Source: CAZPYD01 sp964590835 | Lineage (GTDB): Bacteria; Patescibacteriota; Minisyncoccia; JAHISW01; Tagabacteraceae | Assembly: GCA_964590835.1 (NCBI GenBank) | Contig: CAZPYD010000005.1 | Span: 1 to 35,037, forward strand | Length of the DNA stretch: 35,037 nt | Direction of reading: 5' to 3' | Part shown: positions 22,632-31,465 of the stretch, piece after piece | How positions within the stretch are numbered: position 1 is the stretch's first letter | How the letters are laid out: each line of letters starts with the position of its first letter | The notes under the pieces: generated by a model | Told to the model about the DNA's origin: nothing | Databases searched by the model: none | Seen by the model: only the letters and a program-made list of their open reading frames with translations | Translations under genes and position numbers: made by a program

Positions 22632-24137
22632 TTACTCTTTTGGCCTCAAAGTCGGAAAAAGAACTACGTCTCTTATATTTTTAACACCTAAGAAAAACAT
22701 TGCAAGTCTGTCTATGCCGATACCTACACCAAAAGCTGGTGGCATACCATATTCCATTGCCTCCAAATAATTTTCATCTAGCTCGGGAGCTTCTTCGTCC
22801 CCTGCCACCCTAGCCTCTTGTTGTTTTTCAAAACGCTCTCGCTGATCAAGTGGATCATTTAATTCTGAAAAACCATTAGTCAATTCAAACCCAGCAACAA
22901 CAAGTTGAAACCTGTCTACCAGATTAGGGTTGTCTTCACCGCCACGCGGAGTAAACTTTCTTTTTGCCAAAGGAGAAATACCCAAAGGATGATCAACAAC
23001 AAAAGTTGGTTGAACTAATTTATCTCTACAAATCTTTCCAAAAATACTATCAGCAATTTTTTCTTTAGAATCAGAGTCGGCAAAATCTATACCAAGCTGC
23101 TTGGCTTTTAGTCTGTAATCTTCAAGTGACATTTTTTCACCGTCATTTATAAGAGCATATCTCTTTAATACATCGTAAAAAGAAATTACAGCAAACTTCT
23201 TTGAAAAAGAAATTTTTTGACCTTCATATTCTATAGTTTCTTTGCCAAACAATTTTTTAACCAATACTCTCATCATCTTTTCCACAAAGTCTCTACCATA
23301 TTCTGCATCTTCATAAGCTTGATAAAACTCAAGCATTGTAAACTCCGGATTATGAGTAACATCTATTCCTTCGTTTCTAAAGTTCCTACCAATCTCATAA
23401 ACCTTCTCAAAACCCCCCACAAGAAGTCTCTTAAGGTAGAGCTCTGGGGCAATACGCAAAAACAAATCTATATCCAAAGCATTATGATGAGTCTTAAAAG
23501 GTTTTGCCAAAGCACCACCAGCCATTGGCTGAAGCATTGGGGTTTCCACTTCTATAAAACCGTCTTTGTTAAGAAAACCTCTTATTTCAGTAATAATCTT
23601 TGAGCGTAAAATAAATCCTTCGCTCACTTCGCTATTCATCAATAAATCTAGGTATCTCTTTCTATATCGCTCTTCCACATCTGAAAGGCCATGCCATTTT
23701 TCTGGAAGCGGCCTTAAGCTTTTTGAAATAATTCTCCATGAAGAAACTTTTATGGATTTTTGTCCTTTTTGCGTTTTAAACAAGCCTCCTTCAAGCTCAA
23801 CAAAATCACCAACATCAACAGTCTCCTCAAACAAATCAAACTTCTCTTTCCCAATCTCATCTCTTTTTAAATAAATCTGCAAAGAAACCTTTTCTTCTCC
23901 AAGACTCCAAAAACTATCTGAAAAATCAGCAAAAATAACTCCCCCATGTTTCCGTATACCAAAAACACGCCCCGCCAAAAACAGAGGCTTTTTTCTTTTT
24001 GATAATTTTGAAAAATCAGCAAGAGCTTTTTCAATCGAAAAATCTCTAGAAACTTTTGCAGGATAAGCTCCACCAAAAGTTTCTTTTATTTTATCGAGTT
24101 TTTTAATACGAACTTGCCTTAGTTCTTCTAAAGACAT
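22632..24137 (-). CDS. lysS: lysyl-tRNA synthetase, class II
   Basis: 501 aa from MSLEELRQVRIKKL; an upstream in-frame ATG at 24155 adds six residues. N-terminal OB-fold anticodon domain (VFGIRKHGGVIFADF...), motif 1 region (FLNKDGFIEVETPMLQ), motif 2 (FRNEGIDVTHNPEFTMLEFYQAY) and motif 3 (GVGIGIDRLAMFF). It charges tRNA-Lys. It lies downstream of greA, a common pairing. Confidence 0.96.
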   Translation of the reverse strand: MSLEELRQVRIKKLDKIKETFGGAYPAKVSRDFSIEKALADFSKLSKRKKPLFLAGRVFGIRKHGGVIFADFSDSFWSLGEEKVSLQIYLKRDEIGKEKFDLFEETVDVGDFVELEGGLFKTQKGQKSIKVSSWRIISKSLRPLPEKWHGLSDVEERYRKRYLDLLMNSEVSEGFILRSKIITEIRGFLNKDGFIEVETPMLQPMAGGALAKPFKTHHNALDIDLFLRIAPELYLKRLLVGGFEKVYEIGRNFRNEGIDVTHNPEFTMLEFYQAYEDAEYGRDFVEKMMRVLVKKLFGKETIEYEGQKISFSKKFAVISFYDVLKRYALINDGEKMSLEDYRLKAKQLGIDFADSDSKEKIADSIFGKICRDKLVQPTFVVDHPLGISPLAKRKFTPRGGEDNPNLVDRFQLVVAGFELTNGFSELNDPLDQRERFEKQQEARVAGDEEAPELDENYLEAMEYGMPPAFGVGIGIDRLAMFFLGVKNIRDVVLFPTLRPKE

Positions 24138-24155
24138 TTGAATGATTTTAAACAA

Positions 24156-24177
24156 GCCTGTCTGCCGGCAGGCGGGC
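24156..24177. repeat. CCTGCCGG-type dispersed palindrome, copy 2
   Basis: GCCTGTCTGCC|GGCAGGCGGGC between lysS and greA, 20-40 bp upstream of the lysS start. A further A/T hairpin (AACTATT/AATAGTT) is at 24182-24208. Confidence 0.7.
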
Positions 24178-24279
24178 GTAGCAACTATTTTAGTTAAATA
24201 TAATAGTTATCCGCCCACTCTTTAATTTTATTAGTAAACTTTATTTTTTAGTCTTAGATTTAGACTTGGGTTTACCCTT

Positions 24280-24753
24280 TCATGCTATCCCCTCTATAGT
24301 ATATATTATTTCTCCAGCTGGTGTAACCACTTTAGCTTTTTCTCCAACTTTTTTCCCTAAAAGAGATTTACCCAAAGGAGATTCTTTTGAAATTTTCTTT
24401 TCTAAAGGATTAGACTCTGCTGCACTCACAATCTCATATTTAACTTTCTTACTTCCATTTTTCTTTTTCAAGCTAACAGAACAGCCCAAATCAATTTTAC
24501 CTTTTTTAGCAGCTGTTTTAGCAACAATCTCTGCTCTACTCAACAGATCCTCTAATTCAGCAATACGACTTTCATTCATTAGTTGTTCTTCTTTGGCTCC
24601 TTCATACTCAGCGTTTTCTGAAAGATCACCCAAAGCAATAGCCGCCTCTAGTTTTTTAGAGATTTCTTTTCTTTTTGTTTTCGTCAAATAATTAACTTCT
24701 TCTTGAAGTTTATCAAAAGCTTCTTGACTTAAATACTCAGATGATGAAGTCAT
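24280..24753 (-). CDS. greA: transcription elongation factor GreA
   Basis: 157 aa. N-terminal coiled coil with the acidic tip (LGDLSENAEYEGAKEEQ, Asp and Glu present) and the C-terminal FKBP-like domain (KVKYEIVSAAESNPLEKKISKESPLGKSLLGKKVGEKAKVVTPAGEIIYTIEGI). GreA rescues backtracked RNA polymerase. The stop is TGA, after which the frame continues for 12 codons, KGKPKSKSKTKK, to TAA at 24241. That looks like a lost or read-through Lys-rich tail. Confidence 0.96.
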   Translation of the reverse strand: MTSSSEYLSQEAFDKLQEEVNYLTKTKRKEISKKLEAAIALGDLSENAEYEGAKEEQLMNESRIAELEDLLSRAEIVAKTAAKKGKIDLGCSVSLKKKNGSKKVKYEIVSAAESNPLEKKISKESPLGKSLLGKKVGEKAKVVTPAGEIIYTIEGIA

Positions 24754-24846
24754 ACTTAATGTTTTAATTAAATTTAATAATAAGCTAATAACAATCTTTA
24801 AAACAATAAAACATCCAAAAAATATGATCTGGACGTTTAAATTATA

Positions 24847-24874
24847 ATTATAAGGATTTAAAAGTAAAAGTCAA
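24847..24874 (-). promoter_or_regulatory. promoter of greA(-lysS)
   Basis: TTGACT (24869-24874), 16-bp spacer, perfect TATAAT (24847-24852) on the minus strand, about 90 bp upstream of greA. Confidence 0.7.
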
Positions 24875-24882
24875 ATCAAATC

Positions 24883-24910
24883 ATATAACATGTTATATGT
24901 TACATGTTTT
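24883..24910. repeat. heptamer array at the end of mrdA
   Basis: ATATAAC ATGTTAT ATGTTAC ATGTTTT, strict 7-bp period. The mrdA stop codon (24900-24902) lies inside it. Confidence 0.7.
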
Positions 24911-26765
24911 GTGATAAATATTCTGGTGTGTTTTTAGACATCCAACTTATTAATTCTCGAAAAACATACACTCCTCCCACTAAGTTTTTTACACTGCCCT
25001 TTTCTAATACAACACTTATAACAAACTTTGGTTTCTCATTTGGCCAAAAACCAATAACCCACGAGTTAACAAGCTGCTTAGTATACCCTAATTGTGCAGT
25101 CCCTGTCTTAGCTCCTATCTCCACAGGGAGACTCGACAAAGCACTCGCCGTCCCAGAAACAACCGCATCTCTCATTCCCTCTCTTACCTCCTTAAGATAT
25201 TTTTCAGAAATATCTATTTTTATTTTCTCTTTACCCCCTTTTTTGCCTAATAAAATATTTGGCTCAACAAGATACCCTCCATTTACCAACAAAGCTGTCG
25301 ATTGAGCCATCTGTAAAGGAGTCACTAAAAAATCACCCTGACCAATACTGGCATTATAAGTATCTCCAATCCTCCAAATTCCATCCTTCAATTCTGGACA
25401 AGGAATAACACTTTCACTTTCCCCTTCCAGGTTTATTCCTGTCTTTTCTCCAAAACCAAAAATCTCCATATATTCTTTTATCTTCTTGATACCAAGACCG
25501 CCGATATCTTCATACCCACCACCAATAGAATAAAAATAAACATTAGAAGAAACGGCCAAAGCTCTTTTTAAATCAACCCAGCCATGTGCCTTCCAGTCAT
25601 TAAAAACACTCCCTTCCCCCGGAGAATATGGATTAGGAATAGTAATACTACCTGAACTAAAAATTTGTTTATCTGGGTTAATAACACCCTCATTTAAAGC
25701 AGCTAGCGCGACAAAAGGTTTTACAACAGAACCAGGTGTATACAAACCGGAAATAGGACGATTAAGAAAAGGTTTTTGAGAATCTTCTAAAAATTTTTGA
25801 ATTAATTCTTTTGGACCTCCTCGACTAAGAACTAACGATTCGTATTCTGGAAAGCCAACCATTGCCAAAACATCTCCTGTTTCAACATCAAGAATTACAC
25901 CTGCCCCCCCCTGAAACCCCCTCTCTTCTGCAACGGTTGAAAAAATATCATAAAGCTTTTCTTGAACTTTGTAATCAATGGTTAGATTAATATTTTCTCC
26001 TGGGGTAGTGTGTTTTTGTATTCCCCTGGATTTAATTTTATTTAAAGAATCAACTTCTATCATTTCTACCCCCTTTTCTCCACCCAAAAGATTATTGTAG
26101 CTTTTTTCTACCCCAGCCTTTCCTTCAATATCTTGATAACTACCATTTGAAGAATTACTAGTATAACCTAACACATGTGCTAATCCAGCAACCTGCTTAT
26201 ATGACCTCAGAGAAACCGATTCAATCCTTAAAGGTAAATAAGACCATTGTCTAAAAATTTCATTTATCTCTTCCCAATCATAATATATACCTACCACCAG
26301 ATCCTTGCCATCTAATACCCCTTTTTCAATTATTTCTCTTGGATTTTCTTTCCCTGTAAAAATTAAAAACTTTTCCAAACTTAAATCAAAATCACTATTT
26401 ACAAAAACCCCCTTATCAAGCACTAAATAAAAAGCTGGATCATTCCATGCTAAAACTTCGCCATTTCTATCAGAAACCAACCCCCTTTCCGGAACAACAG
26501 AAACTAGACGCAGACGATTATTTTGCGAATATTCTCCAAAATCTTCCCCTTTTACGATTTGCAAATAACCAGATCTTCCCAGCAAAAGAAATCCAATAAA
26601 TAAAAAAATAATCCCAACAAATAAAAAAACTTTAAAACTAATCGGTTTTTCAATCCGACCCTCAAACTGATAAAAATCAAAATTCGGAATATTTTCCGAA
26701 TCTAAAAAAACTTCGTTTGGGCTAATATTACTGGAAAGGAATTTATTTTTCTTTTTGCGAAACAT
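24900..26765 (-). CDS. mrdA: elongation transpeptidase PBP2 (MrdA)
   Basis: 621 aa. One transmembrane helix (about residues 47-66), pedestal domain (VPERGLVSDRNGEVLAWNDPAFYLVLD), then the transpeptidase with SxxK in TPGSVVKPF, SxN in AVSSNVYFYSIG and KTGTAQ. It crosslinks side-wall peptidoglycan together with the Rod complex. It ends the mreB-mreC-mreD-mrdA operon, which is what separates it from FtsI. Confidence 0.94.
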   Translation of the reverse strand: MFRKKKNKFLSSNISPNEVFLDSENIPNFDFYQFEGRIEKPISFKVFLFVGIIFLFIGFLLLGRSGYLQIVKGEDFGEYSQNNRLRLVSVVPERGLVSDRNGEVLAWNDPAFYLVLDKGVFVNSDFDLSLEKFLIFTGKENPREIIEKGVLDGKDLVVGIYYDWEEINEIFRQWSYLPLRIESVSLRSYKQVAGLAHVLGYTSNSSNGSYQDIEGKAGVEKSYNNLLGGEKGVEMIEVDSLNKIKSRGIQKHTTPGENINLTIDYKVQEKLYDIFSTVAEERGFQGGAGVILDVETGDVLAMVGFPEYESLVLSRGGPKELIQKFLEDSQKPFLNRPISGLYTPGSVVKPFVALAALNEGVINPDKQIFSSGSITIPNPYSPGEGSVFNDWKAHGWVDLKRALAVSSNVYFYSIGGGYEDIGGLGIKKIKEYMEIFGFGEKTGINLEGESESVIPCPELKDGIWRIGDTYNASIGQGDFLVTPLQMAQSTALLVNGGYLVEPNILLGKKGGKEKIKIDISEKYLKEVREGMRDAVVSGTASALSSLPVEIGAKTGTAQLGYTKQLVNSWVIGFWPNEKPKFVISVVLEKGSVKNLVGGVYVFRELISWMSKNTPEYLSQNM

Positions 26766-26776
26766 TTATTTTATCT

Positions 26777-27112
26777 TCAATTAAAAACAAAAAAAACAAC
26801 TATATAAAACAACAAGCCGGCAAATGAACCGACAACCAATCTTGGGGTAAGGTTTTTGGTTTGTACCAAATATTTAAATTTCTCCAAAACAAAAACTAAA
26901 AAAATAAAACTAATAGTAAAAAATCCAAAATTAAATTTAGAAAAAAGAACCGGAGAAAAATACAGTGAATCTAAAATAATACCAACCAAAATGCTTTCCC
27001 AAAAACCTGAAAAAATAGCAGCTAAAACAGCAAACAAAAACAACACTATTGGTAAAGGAAGAAAAAAAGCACTAAATATTAAAACTAAAAACAACGCTAA
27101 TCTTAAAACCAT
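26777..27112 (-). CDS. mreD: MreD-like rod shape protein
   Basis: 111 aa, almost entirely hydrophobic, with about four transmembrane segments. It is shorter than typical MreD (about 160 aa). FWESILVGIILDSLYFSPVLFSKFNFGFFTISF is reminiscent of the MreD GxxxDxxxxxxxG(x) region. The assignment depends mainly on its position between mreC and mrdA. Confidence 0.75.
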   Translation of the reverse strand: MVLRLALFLVLIFSAFFLPLPIVLFLFAVLAAIFSGFWESILVGIILDSLYFSPVLFSKFNFGFFTISFIFLVFVLEKFKYLVQTKNLTPRLVVGSFAGLLFYIVVFFVFN

Positions 27113-27122
27113 AATTTAAACC

Positions 27123-27150
27123 ATGCAACCTGTAACATATAACAGGTAAC
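27123..27150 (+). repeat. heptamer array between mreC and mreD
   Basis: ATGCAAC CTGTAAC ATATAAC AGGTAAC in strict tandem. Confidence 0.75.
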
Positions 27151-27157
27151 ATGGAGG

Positions 27158-27961
27158 TTATCTTATTAAATATACTCTTTGTAATTCTTGAATGTTTATC
27201 GGCAATCTAAAAATAATTCTCTGAAAAGGATCTGCGGACTCTCTAATAATTTTTTCTACTACACCTAAAAATAGCGGTTCATTCCCAAAAGTTAAAATTT
27301 TATTACCAACGTCAACTTCAACATCATGAGGCAAGCTAATTTCCATATTTTCACCACCTTGACCAACAGCAATAGCAGAAACACTATTTTCAATAAAAAC
27401 ATTGGTCTCTTCCTCAGGATGAGAAATTAATCTAACCCTACTGGTGTCTGGTAATACATCTGAAATATATCCCAACAAGACACTACCAAAAGCAACAACC
27501 ATTGTCCCCTCTTTCACTCCATGCTTAGAACCCTTATTAACAATAAGTGAATTATACAAACCATACCCTGGTCTTGCTAAAATATACGCCATTGTCAGTT
27601 CTCTATCCACCTTTGGTTGCGACAACAAAGCTTTTAACTCCTCATTTTCATTTAAAATAATTTCAGAAAATTGTCCTCTTATCTCCATTTCTTTTACTTT
27701 CTCTTTTAAAAAATTATTTTCTTCTTGTAATTCTTTTTTAACTTTAAAAACAGAAATATTATTGTTTAAAAAAGAAGTAATATTACTTTTTAAAGAAAAA
27801 AATGGTTGAGCTATATACAGAACACTCTTAGTAACAAAACCATGCGGAAAACTTTTGAAAAATATCATTACTAAAAAAAGCGTAATAACTAAAACGCTTA
27901 TTAAAATAATCCAAATTTTTTTCTTTTTATCTTTTTTACGATACATTTTCTTCCGGCTCAA
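27158..27961 (-). CDS. mreC: rod shape-determining protein MreC
   Basis: 267 aa. Lys-rich cytoplasmic N-terminus, one transmembrane helix (about residues 17-37), a coiled coil (about 72-112: KVKKELQEENNFLKEKVKEME...), then the beta-barrel domain (VNKGSKHGVKEGTMVV...GYISDVLPDTSRVRLISHPEEETNVFI). It links MreB to PBP2. Its start overlaps the end of mreB; M6 (27946) is an alternative start. Confidence 0.94.
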   Translation of the reverse strand: MSRKKMYRKKDKKKKIWIILISVLVITLFLVMIFFKSFPHGFVTKSVLYIAQPFFSLKSNITSFLNNNISVFKVKKELQEENNFLKEKVKEMEIRGQFSEIILNENEELKALLSQPKVDRELTMAYILARPGYGLYNSLIVNKGSKHGVKEGTMVVAFGSVLLGYISDVLPDTSRVRLISHPEEETNVFIENSVSAIAVGQGGENMEISLPHDVEVDVGNKILTFGNEPLFLGVVEKIIRESADPFQRIIFRLPINIQELQRVYLIR

Positions 27962-28982
27962 TTAATATATCTTTAAGTGCATCTATATCCTCAAGAATAA
28001 TACCCGTCCCTCTTGCTACGGCAGTAAAAGGATCTTCTGCTACATAAACAGGTATCTTTATCTCTGACTGAAGATATTCTGGAAGTCCTCTTAAAAAAGC
28101 GCCCCCACCAACCAAAACAATACCTCTATGCATTATATCAGCAATTAATTCTGGTGGAGTCTCTTCTATAACATCTTTAACAACCCTTGTAAGTGTTTTT
28201 AGAGATTTAGAAATAGCATCTCTTACATCACTATCAGTTATTATCGCTTCTCTTGGTAAACCAGTCATCAAATCTCTACCGCGAACAGTTGCTTCTACGC
28301 TTTCTTCGGTAGGCACAACAGATCCAATAGAAATTTTAATATCCTCTGCTGTGCGTTCTCCCAACAAAAGCTTAAACTCATCTCTGGCATAATTTATAAT
28401 ATCTTGATTTAGCTTGTCTCCAGCTATTCTTAAATTCTTAGAAACAACAACGCCCCCCAAAGACACCACCACAATATCTGATGTTCCGCCACCAATATCT
28501 ATCACCATACTACCCACAGGATCTTGAATTGGCAGCCTTACACCTATTGCCGCAGCAAGCGGCTCTTCTACAATATAAACATCTCTGGCTCCTGCATTTT
28601 TTGCTGCATCACGTACTGCTCGCCTCTCTACGTCGGTAATACCAGAAGGAACACCCACAACTATTCTAGGTCGAACAAAAGGCCTCACCGATTCTTTGTG
28701 GACTTTTTTTATAAAGTAAGAAATCATTTCTTCGGTAACTTCAAAATCAGAAATAACTCCATCTATTAGTGGGCGCACAGCTACAATATGGCCTGGTGTC
28801 CTGCCTACCATTTTTTTAGCCTCATTTCCTACGGCCACCACCTGGCTAGTTTTTTGATTTATCGCCACTACCGAGGGCTGATTAACCACAATTCCACGCC
28901 CTTGCACATAAAGCAGGGTGTTTGCGGTACCTAAATCGATACCAATATCATGTGAAAATAATCCAAAAAATTTATTTAACAT
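27936..28982 (-). CDS. mreB: rod shape-determining actin homologue MreB
   Basis: 348 aa from MLNKFFGLFSHDIGIDLGTANTLLYV; the frame extends 7 codons upstream into a repeat array. Actin ATPase motifs: phosphate 1 DIGIDLGTANT, connect/phosphate 2 VIDIGGGTSDIVVVSLGG, adenosine motif GIVLVGGGAFLRGLPEYL. The N-terminal FFGLF is a likely membrane-binding amphipathic segment. It heads the mreBCD-mrdA operon. A second MreB is at 34043. Confidence 0.96.
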   Translation of the reverse strand: MLNKFFGLFSHDIGIDLGTANTLLYVQGRGIVVNQPSVVAINQKTSQVVAVGNEAKKMVGRTPGHIVAVRPLIDGVISDFEVTEEMISYFIKKVHKESVRPFVRPRIVVGVPSGITDVERRAVRDAAKNAGARDVYIVEEPLAAAIGVRLPIQDPVGSMVIDIGGGTSDIVVVSLGGVVVSKNLRIAGDKLNQDIINYARDEFKLLLGERTAEDIKISIGSVVPTEESVEATVRGRDLMTGLPREAIITDSDVRDAISKSLKTLTRVVKDVIEETPPELIADIMHRGIVLVGGGAFLRGLPEYLQSEIKIPVYVAEDPFTAVARGTGIILEDIDALKDILIEPEENVS

Positions 28983-29062
28983 GTTAAATGAATTACGAAT
29001 CAAGAATCATGAATAAAGTTTTTAAAAATTTGCAAAGCAAATTTTCCCTTAATTCATTATTC
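28981..29062. repeat. heptamer-array / A-T palindrome element 4
   Basis: Left units ATGTTAA ATGAATT ACGAATC AAGAATC ATGAATA (28981-29015); centre AAAATTTGC-AAA-GCAAATTTT with perfect 9-bp arms (29025-29045); right TTAATTC ATTATTC, running into the proS 3' end (stop codon 29049-29051). Confidence 0.8.
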
Positions 29063-30296
29063 TTTTTAATAACTTTTCCTTACTGATCAACTCCACCTTA
29101 TCTTCGTCTCTCTTCTTTACTTCTACTTTATCTTCCTTCAATGTTTTCTCACTCACAACAACCCTCCAGGGCATACCCATAAGATCAGCATCCCCTAGTT
29201 TTTCGCCTGCACCCTTATCTTCTCTGTCGTCAAAAAATACTTCTATGTTTTTATCTCGAAGCTCTTTATACAAATCTTCTGCTGACTTCTTTACTTTTTC
29301 ACTATCACCCAAACTAATCAAATGGACTTTATAAGGCGCAATTGCCTCCGGCCAAATCATTCCTCTGTCGTCATGAAGTTTTTCAAGCACTACACCCATG
29401 GTTCGTGTTGTCCCCCATCCATAACAACCCATAACAGGATGTTCTTTTTCACCATCCTTAGTTGTGTATTTAAAATCAAAATCTTTTGTATATTTTTTAC
29501 CCAAGTCAAATACATTCCCCACTTCAGAAGCTCTCCCTTTTTCAAGTTTTTCTTTTTTACAATGTGGGCAATCATCCTCTGTTTTATGTTCTGAAATTTC
29601 CGTATTTACACAAAACTCACAAGAAGGACAATACAAAATATCATCCTCACCGGCGTCTGTAAGTACCATAAATTCATAAGAAACTTTTTTAGTAAAAGCT
29701 CCCCCTGATGCTTCTGTTGCCTTTGCCACCAAGCCTAGTTTTTTATACGCATTTATATATGCCTTTTTTACTTTTGCGTAAAAATTATCAAAATCTTCTT
29801 GGTTTTCATGAAAGCTATACATGTCTTTCATTTCAAACTCTCTCCCTCTCAAAATACCAGACTTTGCCCTAAGCTCATCTCTAAACTTCCAGTTAACTTG
29901 ATAAACAGCAAGCGGCAAATCTTTATAGCTTTGCACCATTTCTTTTACAACTGGAGTAACAATTTCTTCGTGACTTTGACCCAAAGCATAATCACGTTCT
30001 GTGCGACTTTTTATCTTAAATAAAACATCAATACTGTCCCAACCACCTGTTGTCTTCCAATACTCCGCAGGATGAAGCGACGGCATCAAAATTTCCTGCC
30101 CGCCGAGCTCATCCATTTCTTCACGAATAATATTTCTTATCTTATTTAAAACACGAAGACCCAGAGGTAAATAAGCATATACCCCGGCCATTACTTTATA
30201 AACAAAACCGCCCCTCACCAAAAGCTGGGCGTTTGTTGTGATTTCATCTTTAGGCGCTTTACGCGACGTTTTTGTAAATAATTTAGAAAACCTCAT
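29049..30296 (-). CDS. proS: prolyl-tRNA synthetase, short form with zinc ribbon
   Basis: 415 aa class II synthetase. Motif 1 region (GLRVLNKIRNIIREEMDELGGQEILMPSLHP), motif 2 (FRDELRAKSGILRGREFEMKDMYSFH), motif 3 (GCYGWGTTRTMGVVLE, usually GxGxxR) and the C-terminal anticodon domain are present. The large editing insertion of E. coli ProRS is absent; in its place are YCPSCEFC and CPHC, a four-Cys zinc ribbon (about residues 220-255). Ala-tRNA-Pro would need trans editing. A weak SD (AAGG) precedes the ATG. Confidence 0.95.
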   Translation of the reverse strand: MRFSKLFTKTSRKAPKDEITTNAQLLVRGGFVYKVMAGVYAYLPLGLRVLNKIRNIIREEMDELGGQEILMPSLHPAEYWKTTGGWDSIDVLFKIKSRTERDYALGQSHEEIVTPVVKEMVQSYKDLPLAVYQVNWKFRDELRAKSGILRGREFEMKDMYSFHENQEDFDNFYAKVKKAYINAYKKLGLVAKATEASGGAFTKKVSYEFMVLTDAGEDDILYCPSCEFCVNTEISEHKTEDDCPHCKKEKLEKGRASEVGNVFDLGKKYTKDFDFKYTTKDGEKEHPVMGCYGWGTTRTMGVVLEKLHDDRGMIWPEAIAPYKVHLISLGDSEKVKKSAEDLYKELRDKNIEVFFDDREDKGAGEKLGDADLMGMPWRVVVSEKTLKEDKVEVKKRDEDKVELISKEKLLKRIMN

Positions 30297-30350
30297 ATTG
30301 CCTTAATGATAAGCTAATATGAGGAAAAAAACAAATTTTAGAAGAAATTT

Positions 30351-31397
30351 TTATTTAAAAAATATCTTTGCGATATCGTTATAAGTAACCAGAACCATCA
30401 ACAGTATAAGCAAAGCAAAGCCAATTAAATTTGCAGTCTGCATCACCTTTTGACTAACTGGAGAACGTTTAATTTTTTCAATTGCCAAAAATAAAAGATG
30501 CCCGCCATCTAAGGCTGGGATTGGAATCATATTAAGAATCGCCAAATTTATAGAAAGCAAAGCAGTAAAACGAAGTAAGTAAATAAAACCAAAAACCGCA
30601 GCCTGGCCAACAAGCGAAAAAATACCAACAGGTCCACTAACCTGAGCCGCCATATCTCCCCCTTTAAAAATATCCACAATAAGAACGCCAAACATTTTAA
30701 CCATCATCACCGTCAGCAAAACCGTCTCCTTCAACCCTTCCCATATCGCTTTATGGATAGGGTAAGAAACTACAGCTATCTTATCCATCGCTATACCTAA
30801 AATCGGTGATGGAGTTGCACTGGTTTTTAGCACTTCTTCTCCTCTCAAATATTCAATGTTAATTTCTTTATTTTCATGGGCAGAAATAAAATCTTGAACT
30901 TCGGTCACCGTCTTTACCTCTAAAACATCTTCACCAAAAGAAAGTCTTAATATCTGGTCACCCGTTTTAAGACCAGCCTTTTCTGCCGGAGATCCTGCTT
31001 GAGCTTCTAAAATTGTTATATTACCTCGCTCTCCTTCATCAACAGCAACTGGCGCGCCTACCATATACACTAAAGACAAAAACAAAAAAGCCAATATTAA
31101 ATTAAAAATCACTCCGGCAGATACTACACTCGCTCTTGCACCGACAGACTTAGAAGCAAAGCTGCCTGGAAGCTTTTCCTGAGTTTCCTCGCCATACATT
31201 TTTACATAGCCGCCAAAGGGTATTAAATTTAAAGAGTAAAAAGTCTCTCCCTTTTCAAAACCTATAATAGATGGACCAAAACCAATAGCAAATTTTTCTA
31301 CCCTAATTCCTGCTCTTTTAGCAACCAAAAAATGCCCAAGCTCATGAGCAAAAATAAGAACACTTAAAACAAGAATAAATATTATGAAAGTTAGCAT
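30351..31397 (-). CDS. rseP: site-2 protease RseP (M50)
   Basis: 348 aa. The zinc motif HELGH is at residues 18-22 in the first transmembrane helix. A PDZ domain follows (AQAGSPAEKAGLKTGDQILRL), and the second active-site segment NMIPIPALDGGHLLFL supplies the Asp ligand. It cleaves transmembrane proteins within the membrane. No anti-sigma factor is next to it. Its start codon abuts a repeat array. Confidence 0.95.
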   Translation of the reverse strand: MLTFIIFILVLSVLIFAHELGHFLVAKRAGIRVEKFAIGFGPSIIGFEKGETFYSLNLIPFGGYVKMYGEETQEKLPGSFASKSVGARASVVSAGVIFNLILAFLFLSLVYMVGAPVAVDEGERGNITILEAQAGSPAEKAGLKTGDQILRLSFGEDVLEVKTVTEVQDFISAHENKEINIEYLRGEEVLKTSATPSPILGIAMDKIAVVSYPIHKAIWEGLKETVLLTVMMVKMFGVLIVDIFKGGDMAAQVSGPVGIFSLVGQAAVFGFIYLLRFTALLSINLAILNMIPIPALDGGHLLFLAIEKIKRSPVSQKVMQTANLIGFALLILLMVLVTYNDIAKIFFK

Positions 31398-31402
31398 AAA
31401 AT

Positions 31403-31450
31403 TAAACTAAAAACGAAAAACTAAAAACCACAACTTAAAACTTAAAACTA
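31403..31450 (+). repeat. heptamer array upstream of rseP
   Basis: About seven units in 7-bp register: TAAACTA AAAACGA AAAACTA AAAACCA CAACTTA AAACTTA AAACTAT. Confidence 0.7.
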
Positions 31451-31465
31451 TTCTTTCGAAACTAG

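Noticed and set aside
24280..24282. Genome-wide TGA-to-glycine recoding
   Set aside because: All large genes are intact under the standard code and several end in TGA, for example corA with a normal C-terminus.
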